Below, piece after piece: positions 1-9,261 of a DNA stretch of 61,764 nucleotides. This stretch comes from Gemmatimonadota bacterium (lineage in GTDB: Bacteria; Gemmatimonadota; Gemmatimonadetes; Longimicrobiales; Gaopeijiaceae): contig JAPPGM010000181.1 in the NCBI GenBank assembly GCA_028874995.1, forward strand, positions 7,682 to 69,445. The letters are read 5' to 3'. The notes below the pieces were generated by a model, which saw only the letters and a program-made list of their open reading frames with translations, had not been told where the DNA came from and did no database searches. Made by a program: the position numbers and the translations under genes. Each line of letters begins with the position of its first letter. Position 1 is the first letter of the stretch.

Positions 1-1
1 C

Positions 2-2536
2 AGGCTCATGACCCGGATCGGCAGCTCCACCAACGGCTCCACCAGCCGCGACCGCACCAACTACTTCGAGGTCGTCCCGATCGACGGCCTTGAGAAGGCG
101 CTATGGGCGGAGGCGGACAAGCTCGGCTTCTTCATCAACACCGTGACCGAATCGGTGGTGGCCAAGGAGAAACAGGTCGTCAAGAACGAGAAGCGGCAGG
201 GCGTGGACAACCGCCCCTACGGCCACAACGAGTACGTGATCGACCGCGCGTTATACCCCGAGGGCCACCCCTACAGCTGGCAGGTCATCGGCTCCCTCGC
301 CGATCTCGACGCGGCCACCCTCGAGGACACCAAGGAGTTCCACGCCCGCTGGTACGGCCCCGGCAACGCCACCCTGGTGGTGGCCGGCGCGCTCGACGTC
401 GAGCAGACGAAGGCGTGGATCGAGAAGTACTTCGGGGAGATCCCGGCCCGCGAAACCCCCACTACCCCCGACCCCCCCGAGGTCCACCTCACCGAGTCGC
501 CCCGCCTCTACCACGAGGACAACTTCGGCAACCTCCCGCTCCTCACCCTGTCGTGGCCCACGGTCCCCCGCTACCACCCCGACGCCTACGCGCTGAACGT
601 GCTTTCAAGCCTGCTGACCGACGGCAAGTCGACGCCGCTCTACAAGGTGCTGGTCGAAGAGGAGGAACTCACCCCGCAGGTGTCGACCTACCACCGCGCG
701 GACGAGCTGGCTGGCCAGTTCAACTTCCAGTCCCTCGCCTTCGCGGGAACGGACCTCGACGACCTGCTCGCGGCCGTTGAAGCCGGGTTCGCCCGCTTCG
801 AGGAGGAGGGAGTCCCCGACTCCGAGCTGCGGCGCGTCAAGGCCGGGACGGAGACAGGCTTCTACCGCGGGCTGTCCAGCGCGATCGGCAAGGCCTTCCA
901 GCTGGCCGACTACGCGATCTTCGCGGGTGATCCGGGGTACGCCGGCGAAGACCTCCGCCGGATTCTCGAGGTCTCGGCGGACGATGTCGTGCGCGTGTAC
1001 GAGACCTACCTGAAGGACCGGCACTACGTCGCCACGAGCTTCGTGCCCAGGGGCCAGGCGGAACTGGCGCTCGAGGGTTCCGAGCAGGCCGAGGTGGTGA
1101 TCGAGCCGATCGTGCAGGGGGCCGAGGCCGAGTTCACGGTGGTGCGGGGTGAGGAACGCACGCCGGGCGGGTCGTTCGACCGTTCCGTCGAGCCGCCCTT
1201 CGGTCCGTCCCCGACCTTCCGGGCCCCCGAGGTGTGGCGCGAGACGCTTGCGAACGGTCTCACCGTTCTGGGGGTGGAGGACCGCGAAACCCCGATGGTG
1301 CAGTTCGAACTGGATTTCCGCGGCGGCATGCTCGTCGAGGCCCCCGGACAAACCGGCGTCGCCAATCTCCTGGCCCAGACGATGATGGAGGGCACGGCGC
1401 AGCGCACCCCGGAGGAGCTGGAAGAAGCCATCGACCTCCTGGGAGCCGCGCTGAGCGTGTCGGCAGGCAGTACGGGCTTCAGCATCTCGGGCAGCGTGAT
1501 GGCCCGCAACTACGACGAGACCATGGCGCTGGTCGAGGAGATCCTCCTGGAGCCGCGCTTCGACAGCGACCGGTTCGAACTCGCCCGCCAGAGGGTGGTG
1601 AACCTGATCCAGCGCCTCGACGCCAACCCCTCCGCCGTCGCCTCGCAGGCCTTTAGCCGCCTGCTCTACGGCGACCACATCCTGGCGCAGAACTCCTACG
1701 GCACGATCGAAGGCGTGAACGCCCTCACCCTGGACGATCTCCGCGCCTACCACGCCTCGGCGCTGGTCCCGGGCACGGCCGCCTTTCTCGTCGCCGGCGC
1801 GGTGTCGCCCGACGAGGCCACGGCCCCGCTCGCCACCCTCGCCGAACGGTGGGAGGAACGCCCCGCGCCCGCGATCCCCGATCCCCCTGAATGGTCCGAC
1901 GACCGTGCGGGCCTGTACTTCATCGACGTCCCCGGCGCCGCCCAGTCGGTCCTCAACGTCGGCTACCTGGCGCTCACCCGCACCGACGACGACTACCACC
2001 CCGCGACAGTCATGAACTTCCGCCTCGGCGGCGGCGGCTTCGCGTCCGACCTGACCCAGGTGCTGCGCGAAGGGAAGGGGTACACCTACGGGGTCGGGTC
2101 GGGTTTCAGCGGGGGACACTACCCGGGACCCTTCAGCATCAGCAGCTCGGTGCGATCCAACGTCACCCTGGAATCGCTGGAGATCATCAGGGACATGCTG
2201 GAGACGTACGGCCCCACCTTCGACGACGAGGACCTGGCCTTCACGCAAGGCTACCTGCTGCGCGCCAACGCCCGCGCCTTCGAGACGCTGGGGGCCAAGC
2301 TCGGTGTGGTGAGCGCCGTGAACGAATACGGCTTCGCGCCCGACTACGTGCTGCAGCAGGAGCAGACCGTGCGCGACATGACGGTGGAGCGCGTGCGGGA
2401 GTTGGCCGCACAGTACCTGAGCGGGGACATGATCTGGCTGATCGTCGGGGACGCGGCCACGCAGATGGGACGTCTGGAGGCGCTGGGGCTGGGGGCGCCC
2501 GTGCTGCTGGACCGGTCGGGGCGGCCGACCGGCTGA
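2..2536 (+). CDS. M16 (insulinase-type) peptidase-like protein, truncated at the window edge
   Basis: The frame is already open at base 2 (Arg-Leu before the first ATG at 8), so the signal peptide and the HxxEH zinc site lie outside the window. What remains starts at STNGSTSRDRTNYFE, the segment that normally follows HxxEH in M16 enzymes. It then carries a KNEKRQG stretch with the expected downstream glutamate. The product has two M16 modules. The second begins about residue 405 (VWRETLANGLTV) and has VANLLAQTMMEG where an active module has an HLLEHM-type motif, so it is probably a non-catalytic partner half. The family degrades peptides, usually in the periplasm in these lineages. A DUF5916 protein follows 116 bp downstream. 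The family assignment is firm; catalytic competence cannot be judged without the missing 5' end. Confidence 0.9.
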   Translation, partial: RLMTRIGSSTNGSTSRDRTNYFEVVPIDGLEKALWAEADKLGFFINTVTESVVAKEKQVVKNEKRQGVDNRPYGHNEYVIDRALYPEGHPYSWQVIGSLADLDAATLEDTKEFHARWYGPGNATLVVAGALDVEQTKAWIEKYFGEIPARETPTTPDPPEVHLTESPRLYHEDNFGNLPLLTLSWPTVPRYHPDAYALNVLSSLLTDGKSTPLYKVLVEEEELTPQVSTYHRADELAGQFNFQSLAFAGTDLDDLLAAVEAGFARFEEEGVPDSELRRVKAGTETGFYRGLSSAIGKAFQLADYAIFAGDPGYAGEDLRRILEVSADDVVRVYETYLKDRHYVATSFVPRGQAELALEGSEQAEVVIEPIVQGAEAEFTVVRGEERTPGGSFDRSVEPPFGPSPTFRAPEVWRETLANGLTVLGVEDRETPMVQFELDFRGGMLVEAPGQTGVANLLAQTMMEGTAQRTPEELEEAIDLLGAALSVSAGSTGFSISGSVMARNYDETMALVEEILLEPRFDSDRFELARQRVVNLIQRLDANPSAVASQAFSRLLYGDHILAQNSYGTIEGVNALTLDDLRAYHASALVPGTAAFLVAGAVSPDEATAPLATLAERWEERPAPAIPDPPEWSDDRAGLYFIDVPGAAQSVLNVGYLALTRTDDDYHPATVMNFRLGGGGFASDLTQVLREGKGYTYGVGSGFSGGHYPGPFSISSSVRSNVTLESLEIIRDMLETYGPTFDDEDLAFTQGYLLRANARAFETLGAKLGVVSAVNEYGFAPDYVLQQEQTVRDMTVERVRELAAQYLSGDMIWLIVGDAATQMGRLEALGLGAPVLLDRSGRPTG

Positions 2537-2652
2537 CGGGCTGACCCACGCCCCTCAACAGGACCACACCGCGCGTTGTCTTTAAGGGGCTGGGGCGGGG
2601 CGGCAGGTTTGCGGCTTGTGCCCACGCTCAGGGCCTGTCAGCCGATAATCCA

Positions 2653-4995
2653 ATGGCCGATCAATCACTCTCAACAGACCACAAAGTTCAACTTAAGATG
2701 ACCTTCCCGCGTCTTTCGCTCCCCCCGAAGCGGTCCCTTCTCTCCCCTGCGGCCCTGACTGCGGTCGCAACCCTCGTCACCACCGCGCCCGCCACCGCCC
2801 AGCAACCCCCCGGCAACGGCAACGGCGCCGCCACGGATCCCACCGCCCCCGGCACCGCCACCGCCGCCCGCACCGACACTCCCCCCGTCATCGACGGCGT
2901 CCCCCACGACGCGGCCTGGACCGCCGCCACTCCCCTCACCGCTTTCACCCAGCGCGAGCCCCACGACGGTCGGCCCGCTTCCGAACCCACCGAACTGCGC
3001 ATCCTCTTCGACGCCGATGCGATCTACGTCGCGGTCTGGGCCTGGGATTCGCAGGCGCACGCGATCGTTCCCGGCGACGCCATCCGCGACTACGAGGTGA
3101 GCGACGCCGACGCGGTGATCATGGTCTTCGACACCTACAACGACCAGCAGAACGGCTTCGTCTTCGGCACCACCCCCGCGGGGATCGAATACGACGGGCA
3201 GGTCGCGTCGCAGGGGAGCGGGGGAGGGTTCTTCCTCGGCGGCGGCATGAACAGCATGCGGCGCTTCCAGGCGGGGGCCGGCGGCGGCTTCAACAAGAAC
3301 TGGGACGGCAGCTGGACCGTCGCGACCACCCGGGACGACGAGGGATGGTACGCCGAGTTCCGCATCCCCTTCAGCACGCTCCGCTACGGGTCGGAGAACG
3401 ACACCTGGGGCTTCAACGTGTCGCGCCGCATCCGGCGCCTGAACGAGGAGGACTTCTGGTCCGCGGTGCCCCGCGAGTTCGGCCTCTACCGCCTGGACTT
3501 CGCCGGACAGCTGGCGGGTGTGGAGCCGCCCTTCCGCCGGGCCGCCACCGTGACCCCGTACGTCCTGGGTTCCACGGTGCGCGACTACACCGACCCCGCG
3601 CAGAGCGCCTTCGGCCGTGACGGCGAGATCGGGGGCGAGGCCAAGCTGCAGGTCACCCAGGGGCTCACCCTCGACATGACCGTCAACACCGATTTCGCCC
3701 AGGTCGAGGTCGACGACCAGCAGGTCAACCTGACGCGCTTCTCGCTGCTCTTCCCCGAGAAGCGGCCCTTCTTCCTGGAGAACGCGGGCTTCTTCGCGGT
3801 CGGCGGCGGCGGCGCGGACCTCTTCTTCAGCCGCCGGATCGGCATCTCGGGCGGCCACCCGGTGCCGATCAAGGGCGGTGGCCGGCTGTCGGGTCGCGCG
3901 TCCGGTTTCAATGTGGGCCTGCTGCACATCCTGACCGGCAACAACCAGGCGGACGGACCGGAAAACACCTACTCGGTGGCCCGCCTGGCCAGGGAACTCC
4001 CCAACCGCTCCCGGTTCGGTGGGCTCTTCGTCAACCGCGCCAGCAGCCTGGACGGCGACTACAACCGCACGTTCGCGGTGGACGGACAGCTGGGGATCGG
4101 CGACAACCTGACCCTGACCTCGTTCGCGGCGATGACCGAGACCCCCGGCCTGGACGACGCCGATCACGCCTGGAACTTCACCGCGGGTTGGAGCAGCCGC
4201 AGCCTGCGCGCCAACGCCACCGTCCGCGAGATCGGCGAGCACTTCAACCCCGAGGTGGGGTTCGTGCCGCGCAACGGCCACCGCTACATGCAGTTCTTCG
4301 TGCTCCACAACATCCGGCCCGCGCGCTTCTTCCGCGAACTCCGCCCGCACATCTCCTATTACACCTACCGCAGCCTGCGCACCGGCGTCGAGAGCAACTT
4401 CAACGAATCGGCGCGCCTGCACATCGACAACCACTGGGAGTGGCCGTCCGGGATGGAGCTGCACACCGGCGCCAACTACGTAACCGAGGGCCTCTACGAG
4501 CCCTTCGCGATCCGCGGCACCGATGTCGTGGTGCCGGAGGGCAGCTACTCGGGCTGGGAGTCGCAGATCGTCTTCTTCACCGACCAGTCGCGGTCCCTGT
4601 CGTTCAACTCCCGCTTCAACTGGGGCGGCTTCCTTTCGGGGAGCAAGCGGACCAGCAGCGCCGACATGACGCTGCGCGCCGGCACCCGCGCCAGCGCCAC
4701 GATCCGCGTCTCGTACAACGACGTGACCCTGCCGGAAGGCGACTTCACCACCACACTGGCCGGGCTCAACCTGGGGTACTTCTTCACGCCGCGCGTCTAC
4801 ATCCAGTCGCTCGTCCAGTACTCGGACCAGATCGACACCTGGTCGGCCAACGTGCGCTTCGGGTGGCTCAACACGGCGGGGACCGGGCTCTTCCTGGTGT
4901 ACAACGACGTGCAGGGGATCGAGGACCTGACGGGGCCGCTTGGGCGGTCGCTGTATCTGAAGTTCACGCGGCAGGTGGGCTTGTTCGGTGGGTAG
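2653..4995 (+). CDS. CBM9-like / DUF5916 outer-membrane protein
   Basis: Exported protein of 780 aa, with an N-terminal signal segment ending near ATAQQ. A CBM9-like beta-sandwich follows (from about residue 75: PPVIDGVPHDAAW, then ILFDADAIYVAVWAWD). The long DUF5916 region contains PEKRPFFLENAGFF, the family's best-conserved patch, and alternates polar and aromatic strands to the C-terminus, as expected for a beta-barrel. The family is common in Gemmatimonadota, Acidobacteria and Bacteroidetes; its substrate is unknown, and polysaccharide or protein binding at the cell surface is only inferred. An internal ATG at 2698 (MTFPRLSLPPKRS) gives a more normal signal peptide than 2653; neither has a clear Shine-Dalgarno. 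It may be co-transcribed with the propeller gene that starts 40 bp downstream. Confidence 0.85.
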   Translation: MADQSLSTDHKVQLKMTFPRLSLPPKRSLLSPAALTAVATLVTTAPATAQQPPGNGNGAATDPTAPGTATAARTDTPPVIDGVPHDAAWTAATPLTAFTQREPHDGRPASEPTELRILFDADAIYVAVWAWDSQAHAIVPGDAIRDYEVSDADAVIMVFDTYNDQQNGFVFGTTPAGIEYDGQVASQGSGGGFFLGGGMNSMRRFQAGAGGGFNKNWDGSWTVATTRDDEGWYAEFRIPFSTLRYGSENDTWGFNVSRRIRRLNEEDFWSAVPREFGLYRLDFAGQLAGVEPPFRRAATVTPYVLGSTVRDYTDPAQSAFGRDGEIGGEAKLQVTQGLTLDMTVNTDFAQVEVDDQQVNLTRFSLLFPEKRPFFLENAGFFAVGGGGADLFFSRRIGISGGHPVPIKGGGRLSGRASGFNVGLLHILTGNNQADGPENTYSVARLARELPNRSRFGGLFVNRASSLDGDYNRTFAVDGQLGIGDNLTLTSFAAMTETPGLDDADHAWNFTAGWSSRSLRANATVREIGEHFNPEVGFVPRNGHRYMQFFVLHNIRPARFFRELRPHISYYTYRSLRTGVESNFNESARLHIDNHWEWPSGMELHTGANYVTEGLYEPFAIRGTDVVVPEGSYSGWESQIVFFTDQSRSLSFNSRFNWGGFLSGSKRTSSADMTLRAGTRASATIRVSYNDVTLPEGDFTTTLAGLNLGYFFTPRVYIQSLVQYSDQIDTWSANVRFGWLNTAGTGLFLVYNDVQGIEDLTGPLGRSLYLKFTRQVGLFGG

Positions 4996-5035
4996 GGGAG
5001 CGGGGGGCGGTCAACAACGAACAGGAGGGGCCGGG

Positions 5036-6277
5036 ATGGCCATGAAGAAACGACGGTTCGAAACGACGGGCCATCGGCGGCTGGCTGTGGCAGTACCGCT
5101 CATTCTGGCCGCCGCCTGCGAGGAAGCCGCGCAAACGCCGCCTGTGATGGAAAGGGACAGCGCGGGGATCAGCATCGTCACCAGCGATCCGCTCCAATCG
5201 GAGGCCGTGTGCTCCCTCTCCGACGAACCGACCTTCCTGGTCGGGGACAACCAGGACGACGAGTCGCAGTGGTTCTCCTCCGTCAGCGGTGTGGGCGCGC
5301 TCTCGGACGGGTCTGTCGTGGTGGCTGAGAGAGGCAGCGGCCAGCTTCGGATCTACGACCGCACGGGCCAACATCTCCGCAGCATGGGCCGCCTGGGTGA
5401 GGGGCCGGGCGAATTCAGCCGGCTCTGGTTCCTCAGGGTCCTGGCGGGGGACACCGTGTGGGCGGGCGACTACCGGCCGATGCGCTACTTCCTCTATGCC
5501 TCCGGCGGTGACTGGGTCCGCACGATCGAGCTTGATCCGATGTACCTGAACCCGACGCGCGACGGCGGCGTGCTGGCGAACGGCGTCTCGATCAACGTCC
5601 GGACCGAGGGGGCCGAGCGGCATGACTTCGAGACGCCCGATACCTGGCACGTCGAAGCACACGCCCCCGACGGAAAGCTCATTGGCCCGGTGGCCACGGT
5701 GCCGTCGCGCACCTTCGGCCAGGTGAAGGAAGATCCGGAATTCCTCATCGACCCCTTTTTCGATTCGAGTGCCTCCGTTGATGCGCGCGGGAATACCATC
5801 GCCATCGCCAACGGCCGCGATCCCGAGGTCAGAGTCATGGACGATGCGTTCCGACTGCGCCTGATCGTCCGCTGGCACGATCCGGGCCGACAGGTGACCC
5901 AGGAGCATGTGCGGGCCGCCCGGGACGCCGTGGAAGAGTGGGCCAGGCGTGACGGTGAGCTGTCGGCCAGCGACAGGGCGCGGCTCAGTCCCGACCGCCC
6001 CGCGGCCGATGTCCTGCCGGCGGTCCGGAGAGTGTGGGTCGGTACCGACGGCAGCATCTGGGTGTTCCCGGAAAGCGTCCCCGGCGAGTCCGAACCGCCA
6101 CGTCCGATGGGATTCGGAGCCGACGGACGCTTCCTCTGCCACTTGGCCAACGTGCCGGGAGACTTCGACATCTGGGAGGTGGGCACCGACTACGCGCTCG
6201 GCATACGGGAAAGCGAGTTCGACGTGCAGCTGGTGGCGAAGTACGGCATGAGGCGGCCGGGTGCCGCTCCCGACTGA
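5036..6277 (+). CDS. 6-bladed beta-propeller protein, paralogue 1
   Basis: Exported protein of 413 aa. ATG 5036 is chosen because AGGAGG lies 7 bases upstream. The N-terminus has an RRF..RR basic region, a hydrophobic stretch (LAVAVPLILAAAC) and a Cys with near-lipobox context, so a lipoprotein is likely. The mature part starts with ERDSAGISIV, the signature of Gemmatimonadota 6-bladed beta-propeller proteins. It contains NHL-like blades (LSDGSVVVAERGSGQLRIYD and GRLGEGPGEF). The function of the family is unknown; NHL-type propellers usually bind proteins or small ligands. It is the first of three adjacent paralogues (this gene, 6435 and 7892); a fourth, more distant one is at 45443. Confidence 0.85.
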   Translation: MAMKKRRFETTGHRRLAVAVPLILAAACEEAAQTPPVMERDSAGISIVTSDPLQSEAVCSLSDEPTFLVGDNQDDESQWFSSVSGVGALSDGSVVVAERGSGQLRIYDRTGQHLRSMGRLGEGPGEFSRLWFLRVLAGDTVWAGDYRPMRYFLYASGGDWVRTIELDPMYLNPTRDGGVLANGVSINVRTEGAERHDFETPDTWHVEAHAPDGKLIGPVATVPSRTFGQVKEDPEFLIDPFFDSSASVDARGNTIAIANGRDPEVRVMDDAFRLRLIVRWHDPGRQVTQEHVRAARDAVEEWARRDGELSASDRARLSPDRPAADVLPAVRRVWVGTDGSIWVFPESVPGESEPPRPMGFGADGRFLCHLANVPGDFDIWEVGTDYALGIRESEFDVQLVAKYGMRRPGAAPD

Positions 6278-6434
6278 CCGACGCCCAGGAGCCTGTCCAC
6301 GCGGCCTCCGCACCGGGACCGAAGCGGCGACTTTCGGCAAAGGACCGTATCCCCTTTCCTCGAAACCCCTTACCGGTCAACCCACGTAGTTGGATGCGGG
6401 CACCCGATACGTCTACCAACCCGGAACAAACGAC

Positions 6435-7679
6435 ATGATCAGATGCACCGGAATCGCATCGGGGACATGGTCCGCTGCTGTCTCTGCGGCTGTGACGCTG
6501 ATTCTCGGCACTGGCTGCGACGACCAACCCGCTACGGACCCCAGGATCGAGATCGACAGCGCCGGGGTCAGGGTCGTCACCATCGACCCGTTCGCTTCCG
6601 ATGCCGCGTGCTCCGTGAGCGAGGAACCGACATTCTACATCGGCGACAGCGAGGAGAGTGACGAGCAGTGGTTCACCCGCGTACTGGGCGCGGTCCGCCT
6701 GTCCGACGGCTCCGTCGCGGTTGCCGACGACTACACCATGCAGGTGCGCATCTTCGACAAGTCGGGTGCGTACATCCGCTCCATGGGGCGGGAGGGGGAG
6801 GGCCCGGGGGAGTTCAAACGCCTCTGGTACCTGTGGCGCCTGCCGGGGGACACGCTGTGGGTGGGTGACTACCGGCCCTGGCGCTACCAGGTGTACGCCT
6901 CGACCGGGGAGTGGATTCGAACGGTGACGATGGATCCGGTATATCCGAACCCGACCCGGGCCGGCGGAGTGCTGGCGAACGGTGTTTCGATCAACTCGCG
7001 GGACGAGAGTGCCAGGCCGCAGGATTTCAGCGCTCCTGACAAGCGTCATGTCGAGGCCCACGGACCGGACGGGAAGCTGATCGGCATACTCGCAACCCTG
7101 CCGGGACGCACCTTCGGCCAGGTGGATGACGGCACGCTCAACTACTACCTGAGCCCCTGGTACGATTCCAATCCCACGATCGACGCGGAGGGCCGAACGA
7201 TCGTCACCGCCAACGGCCGCGACCCCGAGGTCCGGGTTCTCGACGACGAAATGCGCCTGCGCCTCATCATTCGTTGGGGCGACCCCGGCGGGAAGGTGAC
7301 CTCCGCCGATATTCAGGCAGCCCGGGAGGCCGAACGGCGCCGGGCCCTGGAAGATGGGGAGATTTCGCAGTTCGAGGAGGCCAACCTGAGCCCGAAGCGT
7401 CCCGGCGCGGATGTCTTCCCCGCGGTCAGTTCGGTCAGGGCCGGAGTGGATGGAACGGTCTGGGTGTATCGCTACCGCAGACCCGGGGCGCCCGCCCGGC
7501 CGCGGCTGATGGCGTTCAGCCCCGACGGGGCCTTCGTCTGTCACCTGGCCACCGGAAAGAGCGGCTTCACGATCCGCGAGTTCGGGGCCGACTACGTGCT
7601 TGGGACCCACACGAACGAACTGGGTGTGCAGCATGTGGCGATGTATGACCTGATGCGGCCGGGGGCGACACCGGAATAA
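6435..7679 (+). CDS. 6-bladed beta-propeller protein, paralogue 2
   Basis: Exported protein of 414 aa, collinear along its full length with the upstream propeller gene. Shared landmarks are the IEIDSAGVRVVTID start, SDGSVAVADDYTMQVRIFD, MGREGEGPGEF, GVLANGVSIN and the C-terminal GADYVLGTHTNELGVQHVAMYDLMRPG. ATG 6435 is preferred to the upstream ATG at 6390 because it gives a compact signal peptide (hydrophobic SAAVSAAVTLILGTGC). The Cys after LGTG is only a weak lipobox. The 157-bp gap from paralogue 1 holds no recognisable gene. Tandem duplication is the obvious origin; whether the paralogues have different ligands cannot be read from the sequence. Confidence 0.85.
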   Translation: MIRCTGIASGTWSAAVSAAVTLILGTGCDDQPATDPRIEIDSAGVRVVTIDPFASDAACSVSEEPTFYIGDSEESDEQWFTRVLGAVRLSDGSVAVADDYTMQVRIFDKSGAYIRSMGREGEGPGEFKRLWYLWRLPGDTLWVGDYRPWRYQVYASTGEWIRTVTMDPVYPNPTRAGGVLANGVSINSRDESARPQDFSAPDKRHVEAHGPDGKLIGILATLPGRTFGQVDDGTLNYYLSPWYDSNPTIDAEGRTIVTANGRDPEVRVLDDEMRLRLIIRWGDPGGKVTSADIQAAREAERRRALEDGEISQFEEANLSPKRPGADVFPAVSSVRAGVDGTVWVYRYRRPGAPARPRLMAFSPDGAFVCHLATGKSGFTIREFGADYVLGTHTNELGVQHVAMYDLMRPGATPE

Positions 7680-7718
7680 CCGGGCTCGAGGGGTTGTGCA
7701 GCGCGGCCGCTCTGTTCC

Positions 7719-7793
7719 CGCCGGACGTCACTCCCGCGGTGCTGTCGCTGACGGTTTCCTGACCCGCTCCGTCTCCATTTCTGGCGCACACGA
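7719..7793 (+). repeat. Diverged intergenic repeat shared with 9188-9263
   Basis: This spacer behind propeller paralogue 2 aligns with the spacer behind paralogue 3. Both contain CGCCGGA(C/T)GTCA, then CGCTGAC(G/C)GT(T/C)TCCTGACCCGC, then GGCACACGA or GGCGCACACGA. The duplication unit therefore included the spacer as well as the gene. No terminator-like hairpin with a T tract is evident in either copy. Confidence 0.6.
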
Positions 7794-7795
7794 CC

Positions 7796-7834
7796 CTCGA
7801 CTTTCACCTGGTGGCGAAGTATGACCTGGAGCGA
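7796..7834 (+). pseudogene. Possible relic of a propeller C-terminus
   Basis: Translation in the frame of the following gene reads LDFHLVAKYDLER. It resembles the last residues of paralogue 1 (FDVQLVAKYGMRR) at 7 of 13 positions. It lies upstream of the credible signal peptide of paralogue 3. The simplest reading is a leftover 3' end of a further, deleted paralogue. It could also be chance or part of an overlong N-terminus. Confidence 0.4.
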
Positions 7835-7891
7835 TTGGTCCCGGACAACCATCCACGCGGACCAATGCGTCCAATGTCTTTGGCACGGCAC

Positions 7892-9151
7892 ATGGTTTCG
7901 GAGAATGGAGAGAAGCCGATTAGGGGACTTCGTGACAATGGCAGGCGCATGGGTATGTTGGCGCTGCTGATGGCGGGGGTCGGAGGCTGGAACGCACAGC
8001 CCGCGCCGGCACAGCAAATCGAAATCGACAGCACAGGGGTTCGAAGGGTGACCATCGATCCATCCGCTGCGGATGCCATGTGCTCCGTGGGCGAAGAACC
8101 GACGTTTTCCGTAGGCGACGACGAGGATCACGACGAACTGTGGTTCTCGCGCGTCCTGGGCGTCGCCAGACTCTCCGATGGTTCCGTGGCGGTGGCGGAC
8201 GACCAGTCCCGCGAGGTGCGAATCTTCGACGCGTCCGGCTCGCACGTCCGTTCGATGGGACGGGAGGGTGAGGGCCCTGGGGAGTTCGACAACATCTGGT
8301 TCATGTGGCGCCTCCCGGGAGACACGCTGTGGGTGGGTGATTTCAGACCCTGGCGCTACCACCTGTACACCTCGACAGGGGAGCATGTCCGGACCGTGAC
8401 GATGGATCCGCTCTACGCGAACCGATCCCGGGGTGGCGGCGTGCTCGCGAATGGCGTTTCGCTCAACGTTCGGTATGAACCTGCCAGGCGGCGAGACTTC
8501 AAGACGCCCGATTCCTGGCACGTCGAAGCCCACGGCCCTGACGGGAAGCTGCTGGGAACGCTCATGACCCTGCCCGGGCGCACGTTCGGCCGCGTGGGTG
8601 GGGACGCATCGAACTTCTATGACAGCCCCCTGTTCGACGCGAGCTCATCGATCGACGTGGCGGGCCGAACGGTCGCGGTAGCCAACGGCCGTGATCCTGA
8701 AGTCAAGGTCCTGGATGACGAATTGCGACTGCGCCTCGTCGTCCGCTGGGACGACCCCGGCCGGGAAGTGACGGCCGCGCACGTGCGGTCGGCCAGGGAG
8801 GCCAGGAGGCGCCGGGCAGGGGAAGCAGGCGAGGAGCGGCGGCTGGGAATCTCCGACCTGGACTCGGATCTTCCCGCGGCGGATTTCTTTCCCTCGGTCA
8901 GTTCGGTCAAGGCGGGCGTGGATGGGACCGTGTGGGTATGGCGGTATCCCAGGCCGGGTGTGCCCGGCCGGTCACGGGTGATGGCCTTCGGTTCCGATGG
9001 CGATCTCGAGTGCTTCCTGACCACCAACAAGGATGACTACAGGATCCTCGAGTTCGGGGCCGACTACGTGCTTGGGGTGCACACGACCGAACTGGGTGTG
9101 CAGCATGTGGCGATGTATGACCTGGTGCGGCCCGCGGCGCCACCGAAGTAG
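7892..9151 (+). CDS. 6-bladed beta-propeller protein, paralogue 3
   Basis: Exported protein of about 419 aa from ATG 7892 (MVSENGEKPIRG). The frame is open further upstream (GTG 7811, ATG 7865 and 7874), but those codons cover a relic-like segment. From 7892 the distance to the conserved IEIDSTGVRRVTID start (about 42 residues) best matches the two upstream paralogues. Unlike them it has no Cys at the signal-peptide end (GWNAQPAPAQQ), so it should be released into the periplasm rather than lipidated. Blade landmarks are the same: LSDGSVAVADDQSREVRIFD, MGREGEGPGEF and GADYVLGVHTTELGVQHVAMYDLVRP. The start site is the main uncertainty. Confidence 0.8.
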   Translation: MVSENGEKPIRGLRDNGRRMGMLALLMAGVGGWNAQPAPAQQIEIDSTGVRRVTIDPSAADAMCSVGEEPTFSVGDDEDHDELWFSRVLGVARLSDGSVAVADDQSREVRIFDASGSHVRSMGREGEGPGEFDNIWFMWRLPGDTLWVGDFRPWRYHLYTSTGEHVRTVTMDPLYANRSRGGGVLANGVSLNVRYEPARRRDFKTPDSWHVEAHGPDGKLLGTLMTLPGRTFGRVGGDASNFYDSPLFDASSSIDVAGRTVAVANGRDPEVKVLDDELRLRLVVRWDDPGREVTAAHVRSAREARRRRAGEAGEERRLGISDLDSDLPAADFFPSVSSVKAGVDGTVWVWRYPRPGVPGRSRVMAFGSDGDLECFLTTNKDDYRILEFGADYVLGVHTTELGVQHVAMYDLVRPAAPPK

Positions 9152-9261
9152 TCTTGACGGGGGTTCGCTGCTGCGGTTGGTCAGCTGCCGCCGGATGTCA
9201 TCCCTGTCTCAATCGCGCTGACCGTCTCCTGACCCGCGATCCTTAGATTGCGGGGCACACG

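Noticed and set aside
605-2248. Long minus-strand open frame opposite the M16 gene (and similar ones opposite most large genes)
   Set aside because: GC-rich codon use leaves the antisense frame open. The translation is His/Arg/Gly-rich with no domain, and the plus strand carries a clear family match.
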